From Pseudomonas sp. LFM046 (GTDB lineage Bacteria > Pseudomonadota > Gammaproteobacteria > Pseudomonadales > Pseudomonadaceae), in the NCBI RefSeq assembly GCF_000949385.2, contig NZ_JYKO02000001.1, forward strand, positions 1,388,620 through 1,452,619: a DNA stretch of 64,000 nucleotides. Direction: 5' to 3'. Of the stretch, positions 8,317-17,691 are shown one piece after another. The position numbers and the translations under genes were made by a program. The notes beneath the pieces are model-generated. The model saw nothing but the letters and a program-made list of their open reading frames with translations, was not told the origin of the DNA and did no database searches. Within the stretch, counting starts at the first letter, position 1, and each line of letters begins with the position of its first letter.

Positions 8317-9534
8317 ATGCCCTATAGCTACTTGTCCCACCTTTACTGTCCGAAAACCGGCGAGCGCTACGACGCCGATCGCATCCAGCAGCTCAGCGAC
8401 GTTGGTGCGCCGCTGCTGGTGGACTACGACCTCGACGCCCTGCGCGAGGCCTGGAAGCCTGCCGACCTGATCGGCCGCGAGGCCAGCCTGTGGCGCTACC
8501 ACGAACTGCTGCCGGTGCTGGACCCGGCCCATGTGGTGAGCCTCGGCGAAGGTTTCACGCCCCTGTTCAAGACGCCGCGCATCGGCCAGGACCTCGGCAT
8601 CGACGACCTCTGGCTGAAGGACGAGGGCATCATTCCCACCGGCTCCTTCAAGGCCCGTGGCGCGGCGGTGGGTGTTTCCAAGGCCAAGGAACTGGGCGTG
8701 CGCGCCCTGGCCATGCCCACCAATGGCAATGCCGGCGCGGCCTGGTCGCTGTATGCCGCGCGGGCCGGCATCCAGGCCACAGTGGTGATGCCCGAGGACG
8801 CCCCGCTCATTACCCGCAACGAGACCGCCATCTCCGGTGCTCGCCTGTTCCTGGTCGACGGCCTGATCTCCGATGCCGGCAAGCAGGTGGCGCAGGCGGT
8901 GGCCGAAGGCGGCCTGTACGACGCCTCCACGCTCAAGGAGCCGTACCGCATCGAAGGCAAGAAGACCATGGGGCTGGAGATTGCCGAGCAGTTCGGCTGG
9001 CGCTTGCCCGATGTGATCCTCTATCCCACCGGTGGCGGGGTGGGGCTGATTGGCATCCACAAGGCCTTCCAGGAGCTGCGCGAACTCGGCTGGATTCCCG
9101 CCGACCGTCCGCTGCCGCGCCTGGTGGCGGTGCAGGCCAGCGGCTGCGCGCCCATAGTCCGGGCCTGGGAGGCGCGGGCGGAGGCATCGGAATTCTGGCA
9201 GGACTCGCGCACCGTCGCCTTCGGCATCAACGTGCCCAAGGCCCTGGGCGACTTCCTGGTGCTGCGCGCGCTGTACGAGAGTGAGGGCTACGCCATCGCC
9301 GTGGACGACGCCGAGCTGCTGGCCGAACAGCGCAAGGTGGCCGAGCTGGAAGGCGCCTTCGTCTGCCCCGAGGGGGCTGCCCTCTACGCCGCCGCGCGCA
9401 AGCTGCGCGAGGGCGGCTGGATCAGGGACGGCGAGCGCGTGGTGGTGCTCAACACCGGCGCCGGCATCAAGTATCCGGACACCGTGCAAGTGGACGTGCC
9501 GCTGTTGCAGCCGGGGGAGAGACTGCCCCGATGA
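8317..9534 (+). CDS. Threonine-synthase-like PLP-dependent enzyme
   Basis: This 405-residue fold-type II PLP enzyme has the Schiff-base lysine K112 in GSFKARG and Gly-rich phosphate loops (PTNGNAGAAW, PTGGGVGLIG). Threonine synthase turns O-phosphohomoserine into threonine, but its homologues include other beta/gamma-replacement enzymes such as cysteate synthase. The gene sits between two ABC transporters behind a dioxygenase, not with hom/thrB, so a specialised catabolic or conversion role is more likely than threonine biosynthesis. I took the start at 8317 (MPYSYLSHLY); the in-frame upstream codons cover an intergenic repeat. It overlaps the next gene by ATGA. Confidence 0.75.
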   Translation: MPYSYLSHLYCPKTGERYDADRIQQLSDVGAPLLVDYDLDALREAWKPADLIGREASLWRYHELLPVLDPAHVVSLGEGFTPLFKTPRIGQDLGIDDLWLKDEGIIPTGSFKARGAAVGVSKAKELGVRALAMPTNGNAGAAWSLYAARAGIQATVVMPEDAPLITRNETAISGARLFLVDGLISDAGKQVAQAVAEGGLYDASTLKEPYRIEGKKTMGLEIAEQFGWRLPDVILYPTGGGVGLIGIHKAFQELRELGWIPADRPLPRLVAVQASGCAPIVRAWEARAEASEFWQDSRTVAFGINVPKALGDFLVLRALYESEGYAIAVDDAELLAEQRKVAELEGAFVCPEGAALYAAARKLREGGWIRDGERVVVLNTGAGIKYPDTVQVDVPLLQPGERLPR

Positions 9535-10196
9535 GTTTCGACTGGATCTTTGTGATTTCCACCTTGCCGGCCTTTGCCAAGGCCGTCGGGGTGACCGTGC
9601 AGGTGGGGGCGATCGCCATCGCCACCTCCCTGCTGGTGGCGCTGGTCAATGCGACGATCCTGGTGCTGCGCTTGCCGCTGCTACGCCCGCTGGTGAAGGG
9701 GTATATCGAGGTGGCGCGCAACACGCCGCTGCTGATCCAGCTGTTCTTCATCTACTTCGCGTTGCCCGGCGCCGGCATCCGCCTGTCCGGGTTCAGCTCC
9801 GCCATCATCGCCATGACCTTCCTCGGTGGTGCCTACCTCACCGAGGTGCTGCGCGCCGGGGTAGAGGCGGTACCCAAGGCGCAGATCGAGTCCGGGCTGT
9901 CCATCGGGCTGTCGCGCTGGCAACTGCTGCGCCACGTGATCCTGCCCCAGGCGGGCATCCTCAGCCTGCCGGCGCTGTTCGCCAACTTCATTTTCCTGCT
10001 CAAGGAAACCACTGTGGTCTCGGCGGTGGCGGTGCCGGAAATTCTCTACACCACCAAGAGCAACATCGCCCTGTACTACAAGACCTATGAAATGCTGGCG
10101 GTCATGACCGCGCTCTGCGTGCTGTTGTTCGTGCCGCTATCGATGGTGCTGGGCCGTCTGGAAAGGAGGCTGCAGCATGGCCAGTTCGGGTCTTGA
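9531..10196 (+). CDS. Polar amino acid ABC transporter permease 1
   Basis: This 221-residue HisM/GlnP-type permease has about five transmembrane segments and the conserved stretch YIEVARNTPLLIQLFFIY near residues 60-80. Its EAA-type loop is AGVEAVPKAQIESGLSIGLS. It overlaps the PLP-enzyme stop by four bases and pairs with the second permease encoded at 10177. Together with the ATPase at 10833 and the lipoprotein at 11591 it makes a complete PAAT-family importer. Confidence 0.88.
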   Translation: MSFDWIFVISTLPAFAKAVGVTVQVGAIAIATSLLVALVNATILVLRLPLLRPLVKGYIEVARNTPLLIQLFFIYFALPGAGIRLSGFSSAIIAMTFLGGAYLTEVLRAGVEAVPKAQIESGLSIGLSRWQLLRHVILPQAGILSLPALFANFIFLLKETTVVSAVAVPEILYTTKSNIALYYKTYEMLAVMTALCVLLFVPLSMVLGRLERRLQHGQFGS

Positions 10197-10836
10197 GTTG
10201 CTCCTGGTTTCGGCGCCGCAATTGGCCCGGGGCGCCTGGGAGACGCTGTCCATCTCGGCCACGGCGATCCTCTTCAGCAGCGTTGGCGGCGTGCTCTACG
10301 GCGTGCTGCGCAGTCTCGGCAAGCCCTGGCTGGAGCTGCCGCTGCGCATTTACCTGGAGTTGTTTCGCGCCATCCCGGTGCTGGTCTGGCTGTACCTGTT
10401 CTTCTTCGGCTTGCCGATCTTTCTCGGCGTCAGCGTGCCGAGCTTCTGGTGCGCGGTGCTGGTGCTGTCGCTCTGGGGGGCCAGCGAGGTGGGTGAGGTA
10501 GTCCGTGGAGGCCTGCGTTCCCTGCCGCGCGGGCAGCGCGAAGCGGGCCTGGCCATCGGCCTCGACCTGCCCCGGCTCTACGCCGAGGTGCTGCTGCCCC
10601 AGGCGCTCAAGCGCATCACACCGCCGACCATCAACGTCTACACGCGGATCATCAAGACCAGCTCGCTGGCGGTGCTGATCGGCGTGGTGGATGTCATCAA
10701 GGTGGGTCAGCAGATCATCGAACGCACCTACGAGTCGGTGCTGATCTACGGCTTCCTATTCGTTTTCTTCTTCCTGCTCTGTTATCCGCTGTCGGCCGCA
10801 TCGCGCGTGCTGGAGCGTCGTTGGAGTCACCCATGA
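10177..10836 (+). CDS. Polar amino acid ABC transporter permease 2
   Basis: This 219-residue paralogue of permease 1 has the family motif [19 protein letters not shown] and an EAA loop [18 protein letters not shown]. It overlaps permease 1 by 20 bases; GGAAAGGAGG at 10162-10171 provides the ribosome site inside the upstream gene. Its stop overlaps the ATPase start by ATGA. It is the likely heterodimer partner of permease 1. Confidence 0.88.
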   Translation: MASSGLELLLVSAPQLARGAWETLSISATAILFSSVGGVLYGVLRSLGKPWLELPLRIYLELFRAIPVLVWLYLFFFGLPIFLGVSVPSFWCAVLVLSLWGASEVGEVVRGGLRSLPRGQREAGLAIGLDLPRLYAEVLLPQALKRITPPTINVYTRIIKTSSLAVLIGVVDVIKVGQQIIERTYESVLIYGFLFVFFFLLCYPLSAASRVLERRWSHP

Positions 10837-11594
10837 CCGCCTTGATCGAACTGTCTTCGTTCAGCAAGCGCTTCGGCGCCACCCAGGTACTGCGGGAGGT
10901 GGACCTGCAAATCCGGCGCGGCGAGGTGGTGGTGATCCTCGGCCCCAGCGGCTGCGGCAAGAGCACCCTGTTGCGTTGCCTCAATGGCCTGGAGGAAGGG
11001 CAGGGCGGCAGCCTGCGTTTCGCCGGCCGCGAACTGAACGGCAAGACCGACTGGCGCGACGTACGCCAGCGCATCGGCATGGTCTTCCAGAGCTACCACC
11101 TGTTCCCCCACAAGACGGTGCTGGAAAACATCCTGCTCGGCCCGCTCAAGGTACAGAAGCGCGCCTCCGGCGAGGCCCTGGCTCAGGCCGAATCGCTGCT
11201 CGCCCGGGTCGGCCTGCTGGACAAGCGTCATGCCTATCCGCGTGAGCTTTCCGGTGGCCAGCAGCAGCGCATCGCCATCGTCCGCGCCCTGTGCATGAAC
11301 CCCGAGGTGATGCTCTTCGACGAGGTCACCGCGGCACTCGACCCGGAGATGGTCAAGGAGGTGCTGGAGGTCATTCAGGACCTCGCCGAGGGTGGCATGA
11401 CCATGCTCATCGTCACCCATGAAATGGCCTTCGCCCGCGCGGTGGCCGACCGAATCCTGTTCATGGACGGCGGCGTGATCGCCGAACAGAACGACCCCGA
11501 AACCTTTTTCAGCAACCCGCAAACCGCACGCGCGCAGCAGTTCCTGGAGAAGTTCTCCTACGTGGAAAACAAGCCTGGAAGGAAATTGTCATGA
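10833..11594 (+). CDS. Polar amino acid ABC transporter ATPase
   Basis: This 253-residue GlnQ/HisP-type ATPase has Walker [11 protein letters not shown]-loop [12 protein letters not shown], signature [15 protein letters not shown], and Walker [12 protein letters not shown] followed by the H-loop THEMAFA. In Walker B, EVT replaces the commoner EPT or EPF. The start at 10833 gives an ATGA overlap with the permease and follows TTGGAGT. The gene overlaps the binding-protein gene by ATGA. Confidence 0.9.
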   Translation: MTALIELSSFSKRFGATQVLREVDLQIRRGEVVVILGPSGCGKSTLLRCLNGLEEGQGGSLRFAGRELNGKTDWRDVRQRIGMVFQSYHLFPHKTVLENILLGPLKVQKRASGEALAQAESLLARVGLLDKRHAYPRELSGGQQQRIAIVRALCMNPEVMLFDEVTAALDPEMVKEVLEVIQDLAEGGMTMLIVTHEMAFARAVADRILFMDGGVIAEQNDPETFFSNPQTARAQQFLEKFSYVENKPGRKLS

Positions 11595-12484
11595 AACTTG
11601 GAACAGCCCTTATTTTCCCCTTGCTCGCCGCCGGCATCCTGGTCGGTTGCGGTAACTCGGATGCGCCCAAGCAAGCGACCAAGGAGGCCACCCCGGCTCC
11701 GGCCAAGGAAGCCGCGCCCAGCGCCGGCTACCTGGACAAGATCAAGGCGCGCGACAAACTGGTGGTCGGCGTGTTCAGCGACAAGCCGCCGTTCGGCTTC
11801 GTGGACGAGCAGGGCAACTACGTCGGCTTCGACACCGACATCGCCAAACGCTTCGCCAAGGACCTGCTCGGTGACGAGAAGAAAGTGGAATTCGTGGTGG
11901 TGGAGCCCGCCAGCCGCATTCCCTTCCTGCAGAGTGACAAGGTGGACCTGATTCTCGCCAACATGACCGTGACGCCGGAGCGCGCCGAGGCGGTGGACTT
12001 CACCAACCCCAACCTGCGCGTCGCCGTGCAGGCCATAGTCCCGGAAGGCAGCCCGGTGCAGAAGCTTGATGACCTGGCCGACAAGACCATCATCGTCACC
12101 GCCGGCACCACTGCCGACCTCTGGCTGACCCAGAACCGCCCGAACTGGAAGCTGGTCAAGTTCGAGAAGAACTCCGAGTCCCTCCAGGCACTGGCCAATG
12201 GCCGAGGCGATGCCTACGCCCAGGACAACCTGGTGCTGTTCAGCTGGGCCAAGCAGAACCCGGGCTACCGCGTGCTGGCCGACAAGCTCGGCAACGAGGC
12301 CCCGATCGCCCCGGCAGTGAAGAGGGGCAACATCGAGCTGCGTGACTGGGTCAATACCGAGCTGGCCAAGCTGGGTGAGGAGCAGTTCCTGCTCAAGCTC
12401 TACGATCAGTACGTGCGCAAGGAGCTGGCCGACGGGACCGATCCGAAGTCGGTCATCGTCGAAGGCGGCAAGTGGGAAGGCTGA
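11591..12484 (+). CDS. Amino acid ABC transporter substrate-binding lipoprotein
   Basis: This 297-residue protein has a lipoprotein signal with lipobox ILVGC at about residues 16-20, an Ala/Pro/Lys-rich linker, and a type-3 solute-binding domain ([20 protein letters not shown], then [15 protein letters not shown]). The family binds polar amino acids such as Glu, Asp, Gln, Arg or Cys derivatives; ligand specificity cannot be read here. A lipoprotein form is less common than the soluble periplasmic form in Gram-negatives but known. It is the last gene of the operon and is followed by a strong terminator. Confidence 0.87.
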   Translation: MKLGTALIFPLLAAGILVGCGNSDAPKQATKEATPAPAKEAAPSAGYLDKIKARDKLVVGVFSDKPPFGFVDEQGNYVGFDTDIAKRFAKDLLGDEKKVEFVVVEPASRIPFLQSDKVDLILANMTVTPERAEAVDFTNPNLRVAVQAIVPEGSPVQKLDDLADKTIIVTAGTTADLWLTQNRPNWKLVKFEKNSESLQALANGRGDAYAQDNLVLFSWAKQNPGYRVLADKLGNEAPIAPAVKRGNIELRDWVNTELAKLGEEQFLLKLYDQYVRKELADGTDPKSVIVEGGKWEG

Positions 12485-12500
12485 TCCCTCTTCCGATAAG

Positions 12501-12536
12501 TGCAGAGCCCGCCGATATGGCGGGCTCTGCATTTTT
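12501..12536 (+). terminator. Rho-independent terminator of the TauD/ABC operon
   Basis: A perfect 13-bp stem TGCAGAGCCCGCC/GGCGGGCTCTGCA with loop GATAT is followed by TTTTT. It starts 16 bases past the last stop. Confidence 0.93.
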
Positions 12537-12644
12537 GCTCGTCCGGCGATCTCGAATAATTCGGTTTCTTCACGCGGGGCTTGAAGTGGCGCGCCGTCCG
12601 CGAATCCGCATCAAGGATGAAGCCTGCAATGCCCCCCGCAGACG

Positions 12645-14225
12645 TCATGCTCCTTTGAGGTAGTGGCGGATGCGGATGTCCACGCCCGAGGTCTGGAACT
12701 GGCGTGCGGCCGCTTCGATCTTCAGTTCGCCGCGCGTGACCCGTTGGTGGTGGCGCAGGTGCTCCAGCCAGGACTCATCGACGAAGAGTTCCAGCCAATG
12801 ACGCGGGTTCTCGCTGTCCTGCACCAGTTCCCAGGAGATCGCCCCGTTGCGCTTGCGCATGCCGCGTACGTCCCTCATCGCATCCTGAAAGGCTGCCGCC
12901 TTTTCCGGATCGATGTCGTACTCCAGGGTGATCAGCACCGGGCCGCGTTCCTGATCCACGCCTTCGACAAGGATCGGCGCCGGCCAGTGCAGCGACGGCG
13001 CCAGGTCTTCCGCATCGGTGACCGGTAGCCGGAAACGCAGGCTGGCGAGCAAGCCCAGCAGCAGTACCGCGCTGGCGCACAGCAGCGCGAGGGGGATCGA
13101 GGCGCGGCTGGCCACCAGGCCCCACAGGGTGCCACCGGCGGCCATGCTGCCAAAGAACACCAGGATGTACACGGACAGCGCCCGCGCCCGGACCCAGGCC
13201 GGCACCGAGGTCTGGGCCGCCACTTGCAGGCTGGACAGCACGGCGATCCAGGCCGCGCCACTGAGCAGCATCACCGGGATCAGCAGGTACAGGTTGCGCA
13301 GCAGCGCCAGGGCGATCAGCACCAGCGCGTAGACCGCGCTGGAGAGCACCACCAGGCGGTCACTGCCGAGTCGCTCGCGCAGGGCTGGCAGGAATGCGGC
13401 GCCGAGGACCGCACCGACGCCGACGCTGCCGAGCAGCAGGCCGAAGTCGATGGCGCTGCCCTGGAGTTCGCCGCGCACGATCAGGGGCAGCAACGACATG
13501 CCGGCGCTGGCGCCGAGAAAGAACGCCAGCGCGCGCACCAGCACCGCCTGCAAGGGGCGCGAGCTGCGGCTGTAACGCCAGCCGGCGCGCAGCGCGCCGA
13601 GCAGCCGTTCGGCTGGCAGCACCGAAGGCTTCGTTTCACGCTTCCAGGCCAGCAGCACACCGATCACCGCGAAGAACGACAGCGCGTTCAGGGCGAAGGT
13701 CAGCCAGGTGCCGACGAGGCTGACCAGCACGCCGGCGATGGCCGGGCCGACCGCTCTTGCCAGGTTGACGCCAACGCTGGACAGCGCCACCGCTGCCGGC
13801 AATTCGCCCTTGCCCACCAGCTCCGGGATGGTTGCACTCCAGGCGGGCATCATCAGTGCGGTGCCGATGCCCATGCACAGGGTCAACCCCAACAGCAGCC
13901 AAGTCGTCGTCAGTCCGAGCAGGGTAAGTGCCGCCAGCAGCGTGGCCACCGCCGCCATCCAGAACTGCACGCCAAGCAGGTAGCGGCGTTTGTCGACGAT
14001 GTCCGCCAGGGCGCCGGCCGGCAACGCCAGGAAAAACATCGGCAGTGAACTGGCCACCTGCACCAGGGCGACGTTCAAGGGGCTGGCCGACAAGGAGGTC
14101 ATCAGCCAGCCGGCACCTACTTCGTGCATCCAGGTACCGATGTTCGAGGCGATGCTGGCCAGCCACAGCCAGCGGAAGGTGGCCTGGCGCAGTGGACTCC
14201 AGGGGGAGGTGGCGGGTTGGGGCAT
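12645..14225 (-). CDS. MFS transporter with C-terminal ABM domain (EntS/MFS_3-like)
   Basis: This protein of about 526 residues has a 12-helix major-facilitator domain in residues 1 to about 410. A soluble domain from about 430 to 520 resembles antibiotic-biosynthesis-monooxygenase (ABM) folds (LEYDIDPEKAAAFQDAMRDV, WELVQDSENPRHWLELFVDE). MFS_3-family proteins with this layout are thought to export siderophores or drugs. The start at 14225 (MPQPATSPWS) is preceded by AAAGGTTGG and fits the family better than the ATG at 14267. Part of the ABM coding region is duplicated at 1985-2224. Confidence 0.82.
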   Translation of the reverse strand: MPQPATSPWSPLRQATFRWLWLASIASNIGTWMHEVGAGWLMTSLSASPLNVALVQVASSLPMFFLALPAGALADIVDKRRYLLGVQFWMAAVATLLAALTLLGLTTTWLLLGLTLCMGIGTALMMPAWSATIPELVGKGELPAAVALSSVGVNLARAVGPAIAGVLVSLVGTWLTFALNALSFFAVIGVLLAWKRETKPSVLPAERLLGALRAGWRYSRSSRPLQAVLVRALAFFLGASAGMSLLPLIVRGELQGSAIDFGLLLGSVGVGAVLGAAFLPALRERLGSDRLVVLSSAVYALVLIALALLRNLYLLIPVMLLSGAAWIAVLSSLQVAAQTSVPAWVRARALSVYILVFFGSMAAGGTLWGLVASRASIPLALLCASAVLLLGLLASLRFRLPVTDAEDLAPSLHWPAPILVEGVDQERGPVLITLEYDIDPEKAAAFQDAMRDVRGMRKRNGAISWELVQDSENPRHWLELFVDESWLEHLRHHQRVTRGELKIEAAARQFQTSGVDIRIRHYLKGA

Positions 14226-14380
14226 GGTCAGAGCCAACCTTTCAGAGGGTATTCGAGAATCAGGCATAGCCGGTCGAGGTCACCCGCAGCCTGGGCGTCA
14301 AGTATCCCGATCAGGGGGGCCAACAGGACTGGGCATTTCAGGGGCCGAGGCATGACGCGGCACCAGAACAGGCTGGGCAG

Positions 14381-14794
14381 TCAGGAGAGCCACGCAGGCG
14401 AGGGTCTGTGCTCCAGCACCTTGCCGTAGATGGACAAGCGGCCCGGTCCGGCGATGAGCACCGTGACGAAGATGATCAGCAGCAACCAGGCGAACTGTCC
14501 TTCGGCCAGGCTCCATTCCGGATGCACGAAGAACAGCGAAACCAGCAGCACTGCCAGGATCGGGAGGCAGGCCAGCCGCGTCAGCACGCCGAGGATGACC
14601 AGCAGAGGGCACAGCACTTCGGCGAAGATCGCCAGGCTCAGTGTGGGCCAGGCGCCGAAGTGGAATGGGTCCTCGATGACGGTCAGCTCGTGGCTGAAAT
14701 TCAGCAGCTTGGGCAAGCCATGGACCCAGAGCAGGAGCAGGCAGCCGGACACACGCAGGAACAGCAGGGCCCAGTCGATTGAAGAACGGTGCAT
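14381..14794 (-). CDS. DoxX-family inner-membrane protein
   Basis: This 137-residue protein has four predicted transmembrane helices (including WALLFLRVSGCLLLLWV and ILAVLLVSLFFVHPEW) and the DoxX motif RVSGCLLLLWVHGLPKL. DoxX proteins are quinol-oxidase-related or thiol-stress-associated membrane proteins of unclear activity. I chose the ATG at 14794, after TGGAAG, because the longer frame adds 48 residues without family character. It is transcribed in the same direction as the MFS-ABM gene but 155 bases upstream of it. Confidence 0.8.
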   Translation of the reverse strand: MHRSSIDWALLFLRVSGCLLLLWVHGLPKLLNFSHELTVIEDPFHFGAWPTLSLAIFAEVLCPLLVILGVLTRLACLPILAVLLVSLFFVHPEWSLAEGQFAWLLLIIFVTVLIAGPGRLSIYGKVLEHRPSPAWLS

Positions 14795-14996
14795 GGCGTC
14801 ATCTTCCAGGTTTGTTTGAAGACCATGACGATGAGCCATGGACCCGTTTGCTTCTTGTATCGATGTGCTGGATTGGAAAAACCGTTCGACCGATGTCCCC
14901 GTCAGTCCGGAGCGCCTGACTGATGAAAGCGCCGCCATCTGGACGGGATAGCTACGGGAGAGCGAGCACTCCCGCGCGCGTCATCGGCGGGTCGTT

Positions 14997-15917
14997 TCAT
15001 GGGGAAGCGTGGTCCCAGTAAGGCGGATCGCCAAAGCGCTCTGAGAAGAAGTCGATGAATGCCCGGACCTTCTTCGAGTTGCGCCGGTTCGGCAGGTACA
15101 GGGCGTACACGCCGCCGTCCTCACTGTCGAGCCCGGCCGTCCATTGCGGAAGAACCACCTGCAGCCTGCCGGCCTCGATGTCCTCTCCCAGGAGCCAACT
15201 GGCCATCAGGATCAGGCCCATGCCGTCGAGTGCGGCTTCGCGCAGCACCTGTGAATTATTGGCGCGTATGGGGCCGCTCACGTGCACGCATTCTTCGCTG
15301 GGTCCGCTGAAGTGCCACAGCCGGCTGCCGCGCGCGTAGGCGAAGGTCAGGCAGGCATGGTGCGGGAGGTCGGCGGGGGAGCGGGGAACGCCGTGGCGGC
15401 GCAGGTAGTCCGGGCTGGCGCAGAGCAAGCGGCGATGTGGCGCCATCCGCCGGGCCACGACATGGGGGGAATCGACGCTGCCCAAGCGAATGGTGAGATC
15501 GAGCCGCTGTTCCACCAGGTCAGCCACATCGTCGGATAGCACCAGGTCCAGCGTGATGCCGGGGTAGCGCTCGTTGAAGGCATGCAGGCCGGGAGCGATG
15601 TGCAACTGCCCGAAGACTACCGGAAGGCTGACACGGAGCAGGCCGCGAGGTGGCCCTTCGGCTTCGCTGACCTCCAGGTTGGCGCTTTCCAGGTCCGCCA
15701 GCAGGCGTACCGCGTGCTCGTAGTAGCTTTCCCCGGCCGCCGTGAGCGTGACCCGTCGGGTCGAGCGATTGAGCAGCCGCGTGCCCAGGTGTTGCTCCAG
15801 GGCATCCACCTGCCGGGTGACCGAGGAGGTCGCCACGCCCATCTGCCGGCCGGCCGACGCGAAGCCGCCTGCTTCCACGGTGGCGGTGAACGCCTTGAGT
15901 GCAGCAAAACTATCCAT
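14997..15917 (-). CDS. LysR-family transcriptional regulator
   Basis: This 306-residue protein has an N-terminal winged helix at residues 1-60 (MDSFAALKAFTATVEAGGFA, ATSSVTRQVDALEQHLGTRL) and a LysR substrate-binding domain at about 90-295. It belongs to the CrgA/PA-type group of regulators that often control a divergent oxidoreductase. The divergent gene here is a deleted FAD monooxygenase relic (16019), with the Old Yellow Enzyme beyond it, so its current target may be the latter. Confidence 0.88.
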   Translation of the reverse strand: MDSFAALKAFTATVEAGGFASAGRQMGVATSSVTRQVDALEQHLGTRLLNRSTRRVTLTAAGESYYEHAVRLLADLESANLEVSEAEGPPRGLLRVSLPVVFGQLHIAPGLHAFNERYPGITLDLVLSDDVADLVEQRLDLTIRLGSVDSPHVVARRMAPHRRLLCASPDYLRRHGVPRSPADLPHHACLTFAYARGSRLWHFSGPSEECVHVSGPIRANNSQVLREAALDGMGLILMASWLLGEDIEAGRLQVVLPQWTAGLDSEDGGVYALYLPNRRNSKKVRAFIDFFSERFGDPPYWDHASP

Positions 15918-16018
15918 GGATCAGCCTTTGCGTTCTGCGCAACGAAGTTGCCCGATTCTGCCGGATTATCAATCAACAGAGTCAAGCATAGATTGCCTCC
16001 CAACCGGAGGACGAAACC

Positions 16019-16405
16019 ATGCCTGACCTGAACATTCCACCGCAGTCCGCACGTCGCGCGCTGGTCATCGGCGGCTCCCTGGGTGGCCTGTTCGCCGGCA
16101 ACCTGCTGCAACCTGAACAGGCCATTCGCGATCTCGCCATGGCGCGAATGGTGGATCGACGCGTTCTTCTGCTTGGCGATGCCGCCGCCATACCCCGTCC
16201 GCATACCGCCGCCAGTACATCGAAGGCGGCGAGCAATGCGCTGACGCTGGTCAGGGCACTCGAGCGATTTCCAAACGACCCCGACAAGGCGCTGGCGCGC
16301 TGGGAAGCGCCCCAGGTCGCGCTCGGACGAAGCCTTTATGACCATGGCCGCGAAATCGGCGACCACCTCCTGTTCCACCGCCGGCCAGCTCACTGTGCGA
16401 GCTGA
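16019..16405 (+). pseudogene. FAD-dependent monooxygenase with large in-frame internal deletion
   Basis: This 128-codon frame fuses the N-terminal FAD-binding start of a group A flavin monooxygenase (ALVIGGSLGGLFAGNLL, about residues 14-30) directly to its C-terminal GD motif region (RVLLLGDAAAIPRPHTAA, about residues 47-65). Normal family members are about 380-400 residues, so about 250 residues, including the substrate domain, are missing. The frame is still open, which points to a single clean deletion. The product cannot be a normal hydroxylase. The divergent LysR gene is probably its former regulator. Confidence 0.75.
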
Positions 16406-16432
16406 TGTTCACCCCGAAACGGAGCATCCGAG

Positions 16433-17545
16433 ATGACCCAGAACCTGTTCCAGCCGATTACCGTCGGCCCCTTCACCTTGCCCCACCGCGTGGCGATGGC
16501 GCCGCTGACCCGCTCGCGCGCCGGCCAGCCGGGCGACGTGCCGACTGCACTGAACATCGAGTACTACCGCCAACGCGCCAGTGCCGCGCTGATCGTCACC
16601 GAGGCGACGCAGGTTTCCCGCCAGGGCCAGGGCTACGCCTGGACGCCGGGCATCTACAGCCAGGCCCAGATCGACGGCTGGCACGAGGTGGCCGACGCGG
16701 TGCACGGAGCCGGCGGGCTGATCTTCATGCAGCTCTGGCACGTGGGCCGGGTTTCGCACCCCAGCTTCCAGCCCGGCGGCGCGCTACCGGTGGCACCCAG
16801 TGCGTTGTCGGTGCCGGGCAAGACCTTCATCGTCGATGCAAACGGGCAGGGCGTCTGGGGGGATATCCCGGTACCCCAGGCACTCACCCTGGAAGGCATC
16901 CGCGCCATCGTCGAGGACTATCGCCAGGCGGCGCGGAACGCAATGCGCGCAGGCATGGACGGCATCGAGATCCACGCCGGCAACGGCTACCTGATCGACC
17001 AGTTCATCAACAGCCAGAGCAACCACCGCCAGGATGCCTATGGCGGCCACTACCGCAATCGGGCCAGGCTGTTGTTCGAGATCGTCGAAGCGGTGGTTGA
17101 TGAGGTGGGTGCCGACCGTGTCGGCGTGCGCCTCACCCCCATGGGGCGTTTCATGGGGATGGGCGACGACACGCCGGAAGAGACCTTCGGCTACATCGTC
17201 GAAGGGCTCAATCGCTACGGACTGGCCTACCTGCACCTGGTCGAGCCGATGATGGTGGGGACCGTGAAGGACGAGCAGGCGGATCCGCGCTGGGACCTCA
17301 TCATTCGCGACTTGCGCCGCACCTGGCGCGGCGTGCTGATCCTGGCCGGTGGCTTTGACGCGAAGAGTGCGGAGGAGGCACTTGCCAGTGGGCGGGCAGA
17401 CCTGATCGCCTTTGGGCGGCCCTTCATCGCCAACCCGGATCTGCCTCGTCGCCTGAGGGAGGACCTGCCCCTCAACACGCCTGATCCAGCGAGCTTCTTC
17501 GGTGGTGACCATCGCGGCTACACCGATTACCCGCTGCACGGCTGA
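16433..17545 (+). CDS. Old Yellow Enzyme family ene-reductase (NemA-like)
   Basis: This 370-residue FMN/NADPH enzyme has an OYE TIM barrel. Visible motifs are FQPITVGPFTLPHRVAMAPL at the N-terminus, the active-site HAGNGYLIDQFI with substrate-binding His and Asn, QLWHVGRVSHP, and ILAGGFDAKSAEEAL near the C-terminus. Such enzymes reduce activated alkenes, N-ethylmaleimide and nitro-esters. An intact start follows CGGAGC. It lies 27 bases after the deleted monooxygenase gene and may share its promoter under the divergent LysR protein. Confidence 0.9.
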   Translation: MTQNLFQPITVGPFTLPHRVAMAPLTRSRAGQPGDVPTALNIEYYRQRASAALIVTEATQVSRQGQGYAWTPGIYSQAQIDGWHEVADAVHGAGGLIFMQLWHVGRVSHPSFQPGGALPVAPSALSVPGKTFIVDANGQGVWGDIPVPQALTLEGIRAIVEDYRQAARNAMRAGMDGIEIHAGNGYLIDQFINSQSNHRQDAYGGHYRNRARLLFEIVEAVVDEVGADRVGVRLTPMGRFMGMGDDTPEETFGYIVEGLNRYGLAYLHLVEPMMVGTVKDEQADPRWDLIIRDLRRTWRGVLILAGGFDAKSAEEALASGRADLIAFGRPFIANPDLPRRLREDLPLNTPDPASFFGGDHRGYTDYPLHG

Positions 17546-17691
17546 GCCCAGGGCACATCCAGTTCGCCGCAGGCGGTGGTCCCGGACCTTCGATGATCGC
17601 CGTTCCCCTGTGCTGCGGCCGAGCACACCGGTACTGGAAATACGCCTGCATATGTGTTCGATTGGCGCGTCAGCCTTGGGAACGATGGACC

